Below are positions 27,803-36,650 of a stretch of 64,000 bases of DNA, piece after piece. This DNA comes from Desulfosarcina sp. BuS5. Lineage in GTDB: Bacteria > Desulfobacterota > Desulfobacteria > Desulfobacterales > BuS5. The translations under genes were made by a program, and so were the position numbers. The stretch lies in NCBI RefSeq assembly GCF_028752835.1, contig NZ_CP087952.1, forward strand, positions 1,841,041-1,905,040. Reading direction: 5' to 3'. The notes under the pieces were generated by a model. That model ran no database searches and had not been told where the DNA came from. It saw only the letters and a list, made by a program, of their open reading frames with translations. Each line of letters starts with the position of its first letter. The stretch's first letter is position 1.

Positions 27803-28830
27803 TTTAACTCCTTTTCTACCGGGAGCCCGGCTTCTATCATTTTTTCCCTGAATTCATCCTCATACTCTTCGTATGTGTGTAAGGGCACATCATAGTTCCA
27901 GGGGTTTACATGTCTTACGGCGCGGGTATTATTTACCAGGTTTCTGGTCGGGCTAAGGAATATTCCTCCGGCATGCATGAGTTTGCTGAAGGGAAAATAT
28001 GCCAGGAGAATACTTACCAGGAACAGGTGAATATAAAATACACCTCCGACACTTTCAGGAATTACCGGGTGAAATTTTACTAAACCCATTGTGAATCCCT
28101 TGATTCCAATTACATCGACTTTGGTAAAATAACGCATAAAAATACCGCTGCAGGCAATTCCCATAATCAGGAAAAGAGGAAAATAATCAGCGGCAAGGGA
28201 AATATAGTTTACCTGGGGTATAAAAATACGTCTTAAAAAAAGGAAAACAACCGCTGCCAGGAGAACTATACCGGAGATCATTATTGCCGGCAAACCGATC
28301 TGTATAAAGGTGTCCACAAATTCCAGGCGCAGAAATCCGTCAAAAAATTCAATAAGTTTAACGCAGCCCGGAACCGGGTCAAGAAAAAATCTTAGATGCC
28401 TCATAATAACAACCAGGAAGGAATAATGAAATGCCAGTGCTGCAACCCACAGCCATATTTCCCAAGAATAAGTCAGTTTTGATCCGTTATAAAGTTCATT
28501 TTTGGTATTCCTGAATAATGAACGAAAGCAGCAGATTTCAAAAAACATTCGCAGAATAACACCCAGGGTTGAACTCGGGTTGTCTATTTTATTCTGTTTT
28601 ATCCAGGGAAGCGATTTTTGCTGACCGCATGTTGTGGGAATGCGGAAAGGGACGGCGGAGCTCGCCCAGCCCAAAATACGCCGGATAAATCCAACAATAA
28701 AAATTATTGCGGCCAGGTAGGGTATTACGATTCCGAAAAATATCGCTAACCCGCCGGCCTCGGCGCCCACATATGCAAGCAGCATTAAAATGACAACTGC
28801 AATGAGGGAGAACCAGTATTTACCGTTCAT
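27799..28830 (-). CDS. dsrM: DsrMKJOP complex subunit DsrM (cytochrome b-like)
   Basis: A membrane subunit of 343 residues of the NarI/HdrE type. Several hydrophobic helices carry candidate heme b histidines (AALAFHYSFLVVIMRHLRFF and GVFYIHLFLVSILLAYF). It is the first gene of dsrMKJOP, preceded by 190 bp of non-coding sequence and an RsbRD_N-domain gene on the same strand. GTTGTT and AAGCGAGG lie upstream of the ATG. Confidence 0.95.
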   Translation of the reverse strand: MNGKYWFSLIAVVILMLLAYVGAEAGGLAIFFGIVIPYLAAIIFIVGFIRRILGWASSAVPFRIPTTCGQQKSLPWIKQNKIDNPSSTLGVILRMFFEICCFRSLFRNTKNELYNGSKLTYSWEIWLWVAALAFHYSFLVVIMRHLRFFLDPVPGCVKLIEFFDGFLRLEFVDTFIQIGLPAIMISGIVLLAAVVFLFLRRIFIPQVNYISLAADYFPLFLIMGIACSGIFMRYFTKVDVIGIKGFTMGLVKFHPVIPESVGGVFYIHLFLVSILLAYFPFSKLMHAGGIFLSPTRNLVNNTRAVRHVNPWNYDVPLHTYEEYEDEFREKMIEAGLPVEKELK

Positions 28831-29023
28831 TTAACAACACCTCGCTTTCTGCGCTTTTAAAGTATCAAGAATTTTTTTTAATGCCCTCAGTACCTAATCA
28901 TACTCAGGACCTGTCATAAGATGCCGGGATAACTTAATATTGTAAAAAAAATCTTGTGCCTTAAAGCCCGATTAATAATTATACCTAAAATTATATCTAA
29001 ATTATATTGGGGACCCGGCTTTT
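28831..29023. other. Intergenic region upstream of dsrM
   Basis: No gene. It includes repeated TTATACCTAAAATTATATCT-type AT-rich sequence around 28978-29005 and TTATTGGGGACCCGG-like bases. No convincing -35/-10 could be chosen. Confidence 0.35.
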
Positions 29024-29533
29024 TTATGTATTATCTTTCACCAATCCAGCTCTTTCAAATGCGCTGAATGTTCTTTTTTTCATTTCCGTAGCTTTAATCT
29101 CATACAGCTTTGTTATACATTCCATGTAGATATCAAAGCCTAACCGAATAAGTTGATCAATTTTTGTTTCTAATATGAACCAATCATCCATGCTTTGTTT
29201 ATCTTTAACAATTTCGTTTCCTAAAACCTCTTTTATAATTGTTTTCAGGGAGAATAAAAAATTTGTCGCCTGGGAGGGTGTAAAACTTTGAATCGCTCTG
29301 ATCCGCAGAACCGGGTCAAGAAGTGACCTTGCCGAATCCGGTTCTGCTCCTTTGAGGAGAAGTTCAAACAAAGCGGCCAAACCGGTTGAAATGGTATTGC
29401 CGACCGGGTTTGAAAACGGATCATTTTGTGCTTTAAGAAATCGAGCGGTTTCGGATGAATATGAATCTTTTACAATCTGAATCCACTTGGCGACAATTGT
29501 AGCTTTGTGCTGCTCCAAAAGATTAGTTAACAT
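29024..29533 (-). CDS. RsbRD_N-domain protein upstream of dsrMKJOP
   Basis: An all-helical protein of 169 residues resembling the N-terminal sensor domain of RsbR paralogues (RsbRD_N): LLEQHKATIVAKWIQIVKDSY, DPFSNPVGNTISTGLAALFELL, and TPSQATNFLFSLKTIIKEVL. There is no STAS domain. From memory, genes of this type recur just upstream of dsrM in sulfate reducers, suggesting a regulatory or sensory role for the Dsr complex; that role is inference. It is probably part of the same transcriptional unit. Confidence 0.8.
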   Translation of the reverse strand: MLTNLLEQHKATIVAKWIQIVKDSYSSETARFLKAQNDPFSNPVGNTISTGLAALFELLLKGAEPDSARSLLDPVLRIRAIQSFTPSQATNFLFSLKTIIKEVLGNEIVKDKQSMDDWFILETKIDQLIRLGFDIYMECITKLYEIKATEMKKRTFSAFERAGLVKDNT

Positions 29534-29557
29534 AGTTTTATCAGCAACTCCTTAAGC

Positions 29558-29594
29558 TATAGATTGAGTGGAATTATTTATGTGACAATCTATA
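29558..29594. repeat. E1 repeat remnant with interior deleted
   Basis: Only 37 bp: TATAGATTG joined to AGTG-GAATTATTTATGTGA and CAATCTATA. These are the two ends of E1 fused after loss of the middle, directly upstream of the RsbRD_N gene start. Confidence 0.75.
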
Positions 29595-29831
29595 TCAATT
29601 GTTTGAAACCTATATACCCCTGTATACCATAGAGATGGAAGGGGATAAAAATTGAATATTGCACAATAAATTTAATTTATTTTTATATGCAATAAGCGAA
29701 ATTATGTCAAGGAGAAATGAAAAACGGCAGCGTTTTTGCTAACGTCCCTTACTGCACAAATAGCTTGACATTTATAGTTTTTTTTGTTTGAGGATGATAG
29801 ATTGTATCCGGGACTGACTGTTTCCGGTTTA
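29595..29831. other. Intergenic segment between two E1 copies
   Basis: No gene. It contains a weak palindrome around AAAACGGCAGCGTTTTTGCT and TTGACATTTATAG near 29764, which could be a -35 element for the + strand gene. Confidence 0.35.
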
Positions 29832-29935
29832 TATGGATTTTAGATAATTAATTGCACAAGGCTGGAGGGAGGAAGGCGTATTGTAATACTTCGACGACCG
29901 ATAACGCAGTGAAATTATTTATGTGGAAATCTATA
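29832..29935. repeat. E1 palindromic repeat, copy 4
   Basis: A 104-bp copy in the orientation of copy 2, with core GTATTGTAATAC and the conserved CGACGACCGATAACGCAG. It ends 8 bp before the AAGGAGG of the next gene, so it forms its immediate upstream region. Confidence 0.85.
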
Positions 29936-29955
29936 GAGTAAACAAGGAGGAATCT

Positions 29956-30318
29956 ATGGAAACTCAAGACAAATGCTGTACGATCGTACCCTACTTCAAG
30001 ATTCAGAACGGCAAACTTGAGGCTTTTAAGGAGTTGTGCGAAAAGTTAATTCAAAAAACCTTTAAGGAACCTGAATGCCTTTATTATGGATTTAGTTTTG
30101 ACGGATACGAGGCTCATTGCCGTGAAGGCTATGCTGATGCGGAAGGACTGCTGACTCATCTCGAAAATGTGGGCTCTCTGTTGGAAGAAGTTCTTAAAAT
30201 TGCCGACATTACCCGTCTGGAAATTCACAGCACGGAAGAAGAACTGGCCAAGCTCCGCGAACCCCTGGCTGACTTGAAGCCGCAGTTTTTTACGATGGAG
30301 TATGGGTTTCGTCGTTAG
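29956..30318 (+). CDS. Antibiotic biosynthesis monooxygenase (ABM)-like protein
   Basis: A small ferredoxin-fold protein of 120 residues resembling putative quinol monooxygenases/ABM proteins: CCTIVPYFKIQNGKLEAFKEL, EPECLYYGFSFDGYEAHCREGYADAEG, then LEIHSTEEELAKLREPL. The ATG at 29956 has AAGGAGG 7 bases upstream; the in-frame ATG at 29923 lies in the E1 repeat. The substrate is unknown. Confidence 0.75.
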   Translation: METQDKCCTIVPYFKIQNGKLEAFKELCEKLIQKTFKEPECLYYGFSFDGYEAHCREGYADAEGLLTHLENVGSLLEEVLKIADITRLEIHSTEEELAKLREPLADLKPQFFTMEYGFRR

Positions 30319-30388
30319 GCCCCGCTTAAAATTAAATTCGCAGAATTGGCGCTCCGATTTTACTTCATGGTTGTCGTACCGGCAATAA

Positions 30389-31642
30389 TTAGCGCGTCTC
30401 GTTTTTGTTTAAAACCAAAAAAAACAGTTTTCCACCTTGCTGCATATGGCCTGCTGCAATTTCCGCATATGTCCCGTTCCCCCAAAACATATCAATTCGC
30501 GCCGGTCCTTTTATCGCTCCCCCGGTATCATGATTTAAGACAAATCGTTTGCAATCCGCCCAGGCATGAATTTTACCTGAATCGTCTATTAACGGTTTTT
30601 CGGTTTCAATAAAGGCCATAGCCCCCAAAGGAAATATGTTCCGGTCCGATGCAATCGACCTGCCCGGAATCAGTTTAACTCCCAGATAGCCGATAGGAGC
30701 CGTTTCTTCAGTTTTAAAAAATACATAATTAGGGTTATAGGTTAAAACCTCATCGAGTTCTTCCGGGTGCTGATGCAGGTATTCACGGATTTTCTGCATA
30801 GACATCTCGGATTTAGGAATTTTACCTTTTTCGATAAGTAATTTGCCTATGCTCCTATAAGGTCTGCCGTTAGTGGTATGGTAATGCACATTAATTGTAT
30901 CTCCGTTATCAAGATGAATTTTTCCGGAACCTTGAATATGCAGAAAAAAAAGATCGACTCGGTCATTAACCCAGGCTATGATTTTTGCCTTTTTTTCCAT
31001 CATATTTCCCCCATCTATTTTCTTACGGTTATAATAAGGTAAGACAGTGTCATCCGCAAACCGGCCTACAATTTTTTTCCCTCTAAATTTAGAAGAAAAG
31101 AGGGAGAGGTTAATTGTTACAAGATCATCGGGTCTGGAGTAGATCGGGAATCTATATTCCCGGCTCTTCTTAAGGCTTCCATCCAAAATCGGTTCATAGT
31201 AGCCTGTAACCAGAATTTTTCCTTCTGCTGCAGATCCTGAGGATTTATAAACGGAATAATGCCGCTTAATAAACTCCCTGAGTTTATTTTCAGATGGTTT
31301 TGTTTTTATAAATGAAAGGAAATCTTGAAAAGATTTGATCATATGGGCGGCGTTGAATTTTTCGTTTCCTAATCTAAAATTCCTGTCCGGAGGTATCCTT
31401 CTGAGATATGACAGGCTCTGTTCAATCCCGCTTTCCAAACCCGCATAATCCAGATCATCAGTAAAATCAGGGTAATTTGATAAAGAAAGCTTTTGCAGGA
31501 AAGGTTTTCTTGAAATATCCTTTTCCCTGTCCACGGACCTGCATCCTGAAATAACCCCTGAAATAACCAAGGATACAATCATGGTAAACCCAAAAAAAAT
31601 CGCTGCTTTTAATAATTTTTTTCGTTTTTTATTGAATAACAT
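30389..31642 (-). CDS. mltA: Membrane-bound lytic murein transglycosylase A
   Basis: A predicted outer-membrane lipoprotein of 417 residues. The lipobox-like VISGVISGCRS follows the N-terminal hydrophobic helix. MltA-domain signatures are LVTGYYEPILDGS, WVNDRVDLFFLHIQGSGKI and GRPYRSIGKLLIEKGKIP; the C-terminal 3D domain has the Asp residues in AWADCKRFVLNHDTGGAIKGPARIDMFWG. It cleaves peptidoglycan to 1,6-anhydromuropeptides. It overlaps pdxA by 14 bp on the same strand. Some bases at the C-terminus overlap nothing recognisable. Confidence 0.93.
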   Translation of the reverse strand: MLFNKKRKKLLKAAIFFGFTMIVSLVISGVISGCRSVDREKDISRKPFLQKLSLSNYPDFTDDLDYAGLESGIEQSLSYLRRIPPDRNFRLGNEKFNAAHMIKSFQDFLSFIKTKPSENKLREFIKRHYSVYKSSGSAAEGKILVTGYYEPILDGSLKKSREYRFPIYSRPDDLVTINLSLFSSKFRGKKIVGRFADDTVLPYYNRKKIDGGNMMEKKAKIIAWVNDRVDLFFLHIQGSGKIHLDNGDTINVHYHTTNGRPYRSIGKLLIEKGKIPKSEMSMQKIREYLHQHPEELDEVLTYNPNYVFFKTEETAPIGYLGVKLIPGRSIASDRNIFPLGAMAFIETEKPLIDDSGKIHAWADCKRFVLNHDTGGAIKGPARIDMFWGNGTYAEIAAGHMQQGGKLFFLVLNKNETR

Positions 31643-32681
31643 TTTTTTCCTGTTTCTCCGCCTGTTTCTTCGATAGTCCGGACAGGCATTCAGCCTGCCG
31701 CACAGCCATTTGTATTGCCGCTATAAGGCTCCCCGGGTCTGCCTTGCCCGTTCCGGCTATGTCGTACGCAGTACCGTGATCAACAGATGTCCTTATAATA
31801 GGAAGACCGAGGGTCGTATTAACCCCGTCGTTAAAATGCATAAGTTTAAATGGAATAAGTCCCTGATCATGATACATGCATACGACTGCATGATAATCGC
31901 CTTTTGCTGCATGATAAAAAATTGTATCCGGCGGAAAAGGTCCTGCTGCATTAAACCCCTCATTTAAGGCCGCTTCAACGGCAGGCAGGATAATGTTTTT
32001 TTCCTCATCACCAAACATCCCCCCTTCTCCGGCATGGGGATTTAAGCCGGCTACTGCTATACGGGGATTATCGATTCCAAAATTTTGCTGCAGCGATTGC
32101 CATGTTATTCTAATGGTTTTGAGTATATTCCCAGGTGATAAAATTAACGGGACACTCTTAAGGGGAGTATGAATGGTTACAAGTACAACACGCAGCCTGT
32201 CACCGGCAAGCATCATCGCATAATCTAAGGAATTAGTCCGTTCGGCAAGAAGTTCCGTATGCCCGTGAAACTTTGACCCTGATAGCTGCATTGCCGTTTT
32301 ATTTACAGGACATGTTACAATTGCAGATATCCTCTTTTGCATAGCCATATCTGTGGCTTCATTAATATAGAATATCAAAGCCCGGCCTGTTTCTGCAGAG
32401 GGCCTGCCTAAAGCTGTTTTTGCAGGATCAAGTCCGGATAAATTTATAACATCGATTCTCCCGCATTTAAATAGCCCGGCATCAGGTTCCTCAATAACAG
32501 AAATATCCAGATTACTATTTGTAAATTCTTTTGCAGCATGAAGGATTTTTGCATCACCAAATACAACCGGCCTGCAAATTTCGTAAATCGAAGGCTTGCA
32601 TAACGATAAATGGATGATCTCAGGTCCAATGCCTGCAGGATCTCCCATTGTAATACCTATTATAGGACGTTGTTTATTCAT
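31629..32681 (-). CDS. pdxA: 4-hydroxythreonine-4-phosphate dehydrogenase
   Basis: A protein of 350 residues in the DXP-dependent pyridoxal phosphate pathway. It oxidises and decarboxylates 4-phosphohydroxy-L-threonine. It starts IIGITMGDPAGIGPEIIHLS; the metal-binding histidines are in KFHGHTELLAE, MYHDQGLIPFKLMHF and RTSVDHGTAYDIAGTG. It is the first gene of a two-gene unit with mltA. Confidence 0.95.
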   Translation of the reverse strand: MNKQRPIIGITMGDPAGIGPEIIHLSLCKPSIYEICRPVVFGDAKILHAAKEFTNSNLDISVIEEPDAGLFKCGRIDVINLSGLDPAKTALGRPSAETGRALIFYINEATDMAMQKRISAIVTCPVNKTAMQLSGSKFHGHTELLAERTNSLDYAMMLAGDRLRVVLVTIHTPLKSVPLILSPGNILKTIRITWQSLQQNFGIDNPRIAVAGLNPHAGEGGMFGDEEKNIILPAVEAALNEGFNAAGPFPPDTIFYHAAKGDYHAVVCMYHDQGLIPFKLMHFNDGVNTTLGLPIIRTSVDHGTAYDIAGTGKADPGSLIAAIQMAVRQAECLSGLSKKQAEKQEKNVIQ

Positions 32682-32874
32682 TTATAATTTTCTCAAGTTT
32701 CAGACTTTTTGATGGATATAGGTCCTGATTACAGACCTCGGAAATCATAGGTTTAATAAAAATGCAAAAAGCCTTACTGTTCAAGTCGTTCGGCCATTAC
32801 ACAATGATTTATTGGACAGAACCAAGCAAAAAGATTGATTAAAAAACATATACCGCATAGTGGTCTATAATTTC
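32682..32874. other. Intergenic segment upstream of pdxA
   Basis: No gene. Expected location of the pdxA-mltA promoter; no clear motif was chosen. Confidence 0.35.
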
Positions 32875-32962
32875 AGGGCAACCACAAGGGATTGCCCCTA
32901 CGAAAAACCAAATGCACGGTGAAAACAATAGTATGGGCAGGCCTTGTGCCTGCCCGCAGGAA
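32875..32962. repeat. Double-hairpin intergenic repeat (copy 2)
   Basis: GGGCAACCACAAGGGATTGCCC plus CTAC, then after about 35 bases GGGCAGGCCTTGTGCCTGCCC. It has the same two hairpins as 4744-4823 but in reverse order. Confidence 0.65.
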
Positions 32963-33109
32963 AATGAAATCTTGAACACTGAACCTTTGAACCCGTGAAC
33001 TGTTACGAAAAAAAAGATAGACAGTTATATTCAAATAGTCAATAATAATCTTGTGTTGATAAAAAAAAAGGGACCTGAGTTGGAAATGCTTTTTTTCGTG
33101 GACTATATA
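32963..33109. other. Segment between repeat and IS copy 3
   Basis: No gene seen. It ends in TATATA (33104-33109), which should be the target duplication of IS copy 3 but does not exactly match the other side (TAAATA). Confidence 0.4.
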
Positions 33110-34754
33110 GTATCCGCTGAATTTCGATAATAACATAGTATATCAGCATTGTTCATATATTAATCATAGAGAATTTTAATCTAAAATTTTAAGCTCATTT
33201 GTGGTATTTTAATTGAATTTTGGTAAAAAACGGCAAATTGTTAACACCTATAGACGCACCTCTCCTATCCGCATATTTTTTAAAATCAACTATTTTTGAT
33301 AAAATCCTTGTTCGGCTTATGCCAGCCCGAGTTTCATCAGTTTTTTTTCTTCAATCTTTTCTCCCATTAGAAGCTGAATAAACTTTTTAAGATTATAAGC
33401 GGTTTGACAAAGCAATGACCATATACGGTCTCCTTCAAATCCTCTATAAAGACTGCATCCAAAACCTCTAATATTTTTTGCAATAGCTATGAAACCTTCT
33501 GTTGCTGAACGGGCTTTACAGCAAAAACTCTGTTTTTCTTCGGATACATCTTTTTTACGCCCCAAAAAAACGTTACTGATATTGTCTGCAATTTTAAAAT
33601 TACCATTGCTTCTGTAACCAAGGTCGGTAATAATATTTTCCGGTTCGCCTTTCATCCGTTTTTTGAACTGTTCGAGTGTTCCAGCAAAAAGCGTTTTATC
33701 ATTTGGATTACCGATAAAATTTTCAATGGTAATCATGAATCCTTCCCTATTGAAAGTCATTTCCATTGTTGTGCCGAATTCACACTTCGGATGCTCTTTT
33801 CCTTTTACAATCGGGCGGGCATCCGGTTCATCAATGGATACAATCCGGTTTTTTATCTGTTTTTTACCTTCGAGTTTTTCTAAGGTTTGTGCTTCAAGAA
33901 TAGTAAGAATAGCAAACATATTGTCAGCTTTTATTTGTTTTTTCTTTGTGGTCTTTAATGATTCAACTTTTTTATCAAATATTTTTAGAGCAGGAATAAA
34001 TAATATATTAAATTTGAGTAACCATTCCAAACGGTTTTGTTTTTTGTTCAAAAAAAATTCTCGCCATAATTTTTTTACTTCATTATTGTCCCACCACAAG
34101 GAGATTTGATGCAAAACGGCAAATTGTTTCATTTTGTCAAAAGCTTTAAAAATTAAATGTACATCATTTGGATAGATAACGTTATTTTTCAATACGCTTG
34201 AATCTATCATAGCATTATCACCCTGTATTATCCCAGCTTTGCGTAGAACCTCAAAAACTTCTTTTTCTATAATTTCAACACCTTCTTCACCTATACGTTT
34301 TCGAAATACACATATAGAACTCGGATCCAGGCATGTTTGCAATTCCTCATTTGTGATGTTACAAAAATATTGAATATAGTGGTTTTCTTTTATATGCTTA
34401 ACCATTTGCCTATCACTTAATTGATAGTATTTTATACAAATCAAAATCGCTGTCATCATCCTGAGAGATTTTCCAAAAGCACCCTGACTGGTGTTATAAA
34501 ATTTACACAACTTTGTAATCATTTTTTGCCATGGAATTATCCCACGGATAATAACCAATTCCTGAACTGGATTGGTTATATTTGCTTTCACCCATTCATC
34601 AGAAAGAACTTCTTCAAAAGTATTTTTTATCATCAGAATACCTCCTATCCTTTTTAGAGTGCTTAAAATACCATTTAGCTGCAATTTAAAAAATGGCATA
34701 TACTGCTATGGATAGCAAAGCATTTCTTTCATAAAAAAGAAATTCAGCAGATAC
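33110..34754 (-). mobile_element. Insertion sequence, copy 3 (1645 bp), imperfect target duplication
   Basis: Same length and ends as the other copies. The flanks are TATATA (left) and TAAATA (right), differing at one base. It abuts a truncated IS66 remnant on the right. Confidence 0.92.
33317..34633 (-). CDS. DDE transposase of the 1645-bp IS, copy 3
   Basis: Encodes the same protein as 7205-8521; intact, with the same AGGAGG-based start. Confidence 0.9.
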   Translation of the reverse strand: MIKNTFEEVLSDEWVKANITNPVQELVIIRGIIPWQKMITKLCKFYNTSQGAFGKSLRMMTAILICIKYYQLSDRQMVKHIKENHYIQYFCNITNEELQTCLDPSSICVFRKRIGEEGVEIIEKEVFEVLRKAGIIQGDNAMIDSSVLKNNVIYPNDVHLIFKAFDKMKQFAVLHQISLWWDNNEVKKLWREFFLNKKQNRLEWLLKFNILFIPALKIFDKKVESLKTTKKKQIKADNMFAILTILEAQTLEKLEGKKQIKNRIVSIDEPDARPIVKGKEHPKCEFGTTMEMTFNREGFMITIENFIGNPNDKTLFAGTLEQFKKRMKGEPENIITDLGYRSNGNFKIADNISNVFLGRKKDVSEEKQSFCCKARSATEGFIAIAKNIRGFGCSLYRGFEGDRIWSLLCQTAYNLKKFIQLLMGEKIEEKKLMKLGLA

Positions 34755-35134
34755 TAAATATTTTTTTCTATTTTTTTTACAGGAATTGGCCGCCACAATG
34801 GTGCAACATGAGCCTTTACAGGATTACCGTTCCAGATCAGAAGCTGCAGTTCATGAACGGCCAGAGGCCTGACCGCCTCACCGGATTTGTTTGGCCACCA
34901 GTTGAAACGTCCCTTAGACAGCCTTTTCTGACACATCCAGAATCCTTGGCCATCATACATAATGATCTTTATGGCAGTTGCCTTTTTATTACGAAAAATA
35001 AAAACATACCCTGAAAATGGATCGGAGCGCAGCACCTGCCGACAAACAGCATTTAGACCGTCGATACCTTTTCTGAAATCCACCGGGTCTATGGCCAGCA
35101 GGATACGCATTTGCGGAGTTATCTGAATCATGGC
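34754..35134 (-). CDS. IS66-family accessory protein TnpB
   Basis: A protein of about 126 residues of the IS66 Orf2/TnpB family: QITPQMRILLAIDPVDFRKGIDGLNAVCR, DPFSGYVFIFRNKKATAIKIIMYDGQGFWMCQKRLSKGRF. The stop codon is formed at the border with IS copy 3. The large tnpC transposase that normally follows is absent, so this is a remnant. The ATG at 35134 (MIQITPQ) is preferred; it overlaps the end of the upstream gene. Confidence 0.88.
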   Translation of the reverse strand, partial: AMIQITPQMRILLAIDPVDFRKGIDGLNAVCRQVLRSDPFSGYVFIFRNKKATAIKIIMYDGQGFWMCQKRLSKGRFNWWPNKSGEAVRPLAVHELQLLIWNGNPVKAHVAPLWRPIPVKKIEKNI

Positions 35135-35514
35135 TGACTCCAAAACTGTTGGGTTATATTGATCAAGTCAGAACTGTCCGCAATTTGCATTGTCATCCTG
35201 GCACCGTTCTGATGTTGCATCTCGATAATGCCCTTGAAAGGCAAAGGGGCTTGGGCTACATCAAGTTCGATGAAAGATGCCGTCGGCACGGACGGATTTG
35301 GTGATATATTCTGGACGTAATGCTTTAGCTTGGTATGGTTGAGGCTCAAGGCTTTTGATATACGGTGCAGAGAATAGGCAGGGTATAACGAGGCAGCGGC
35401 TTCCCATAATGCTTCCGGAATGGCTTTACCTCTATCCCGGCTGTTACGCCATTGTTTAAATTTTTCCCGTACTTCATCCAGACTGTACTCGCCTGAAGGC
35501 TGCATAAGATTCAT
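35128..35514 (-). CDS. IS66-family accessory protein TnpA-like
   Basis: A protein of 128 residues with a predicted HTH-containing N-terminal half (LDEVREKFKQWRNSRDRGKAIPEALW, HRISKALSLNHTKLKHYV), typical of the first small gene of IS66 elements. It overlaps tnpB slightly. GGAGGATGACC precedes the ATG. It is part of an incomplete IS66 element lacking its main transposase. Confidence 0.8.
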   Translation of the reverse strand: MNLMQPSGEYSLDEVREKFKQWRNSRDRGKAIPEALWEAAASLYPAYSLHRISKALSLNHTKLKHYVQNISPNPSVPTASFIELDVAQAPLPFKGIIEMQHQNGARMTMQIADSSDLINITQQFWSQP

Positions 35515-35568
35515 CGGTCATCCTCCTTATATAATATTACGTGATTTGAATGACCGATACTACCTTAT

Positions 35569-36060
35569 TTGAATTTGTTTTTCATGCACGCTTGCCGAAA
35601 GGACACGGTTTATGGCTTCGCCGATGAACTGAAAATTATTGGCAAAAAAACCATTCAGGATGTTATAAAGTCAAGAGCTGAAGGTGGTATTTTTTCTGCA
35701 CTTGCTAAAGATGAGAAAAAAGAAAGTTGTGCAACTATAAAGAAAAGTTCCTCCGAAAGCCATTACTCAGATAAAATGAGATTGATGGAAGAAAAAATTC
35801 ATAATATTGACAATTTGCTGGTTAATTTAGACAAAAGGCTGTTAAGCTTAACTGAAAAAAAGGAGGACCGGGACATTGTCGTTGTTGAACTCTTTAAAAT
35901 GCTAAAAAAGAGTATGGAAGACCGATTCGACGCACAAATAAAATTTGGCGATTATTTAAAGGAAGAACAACCGAACGAGCAGAAAGAATCAGAGCTGAAT
36001 TCACCTAAAAAATTTTATAAATTTACCAAGCTTTTTGAAAAAGTGGAAAATGAATCAATT
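35569..36060 (+). pseudogene. C-terminal gene fragment, possibly ExeA-type ATPase, with coiled coil
   Basis: 164 residues with no clear RBS. The first part (YGFADELKIIGKKTIQDVIKSR) resembles the C-terminal end of ExeA-like AAA ATPases. The rest is charged and probably coiled coil (MEEKIHNIDNLLVNLDKRLLSLTEKKEDRD). It begins just outside the IS66 remnant, so I read it as the tail of a gene whose front was lost to that insertion. A strong terminator follows. The ExeA assignment is tentative. Confidence 0.45.
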
Positions 36061-36062
36061 TA

Positions 36063-36117
36063 ACCATGATACCTTTGCAACAGGTTTATTGCAAAGGTGT
36101 CATGGTGGGCTCTTTTT
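36063..36117 (+). terminator. Strong intrinsic terminator
   Basis: A long stem: ACCATGATACCTTTGCAA paired with TTGCAAAGGTGTCATGGT across a CAGGTTTA loop, followed by GGGCTCTTTTT. It overlaps the end of the + strand fragment by a few bases and also lies between it and a convergent minus-strand gene. Confidence 0.85.
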
Positions 36118-36123
36118 GCATAA

Positions 36124-36474
36124 TTATTCTATTTTAAAACTTTGCGGTGGACAAGGCGGTGTTTTGTCCGGTGCTTGCCAGGAAACAGGATTTGAAAAGG
36201 AAGATTCTACTTCTTTATTATATGCGGTAACAGCCAAATAACTGGTGGCCTTTTCCCTTAAATTAAGATTGCTCAGCGGGTATTGGTTCACATTGCCTAC
36301 ATTCAGACTGTTGGTAAAATTATTTATGCTTTCACCGTAATAAATTTTGAATCCGGAAATATTTTCTGCGTTAGATTCCCAGGACAGCATATCCTGCCCA
36401 AATACACATTGGCTATTAAATGCAATAAAAATGTTTAGAATACAAAAAAATAGAATAGGATTGTTCTTTACCAT
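36124..36474 (-). CDS. Secreted fibronectin type III-like small protein
   Basis: A protein of 116 residues with an N-terminal signal peptide (FFCILNIFIAFNSQCVFG) and a single Fn3-like domain (LSWESNAENISGFKIYYGES, YLAVTAYNKEVESSFSNPVSW) ending PPCPPQSFKIE. Similar small Fn3 proteins occur in deltaproteobacteria; the role is unknown. It converges on the terminator at 36063. Confidence 0.7.
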   Translation of the reverse strand: MVKNNPILFFCILNIFIAFNSQCVFGQDMLSWESNAENISGFKIYYGESINNFTNSLNVGNVNQYPLSNLNLREKATSYLAVTAYNKEVESSFSNPVSWQAPDKTPPCPPQSFKIE

Positions 36475-36605
36475 AGCGTTACCTCATTGAATATCAATAT
36501 TGATTTATCCATTTTAAACTCAGCACCTTTAAAAGTTTTAATTTTTCTTTTATAGAGTTTTCTTGATCCCCAAAAATACCCCCTTTCTTTTGGCATCCTG
36601 CCGAT

Positions 36606-36650
36606 AATTTCATTTCCCCTAATTTCATTTCCCCTAATTTCATTTCCTCT
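36606..36650. repeat. 15-bp tandem repeat, three units
   Basis: AATTTCATTTCCCCT in three successive copies, the third with one change. It produces a short ORF with RGNEI repeats that I do not consider a gene. Confidence 0.85.

Noticed and set aside
32873-33136. Minus-strand ORF beginning MLLSKFSGYY
   Set aside because: The start is the IS end and the body runs through the double-hairpin repeat; a chance fusion.
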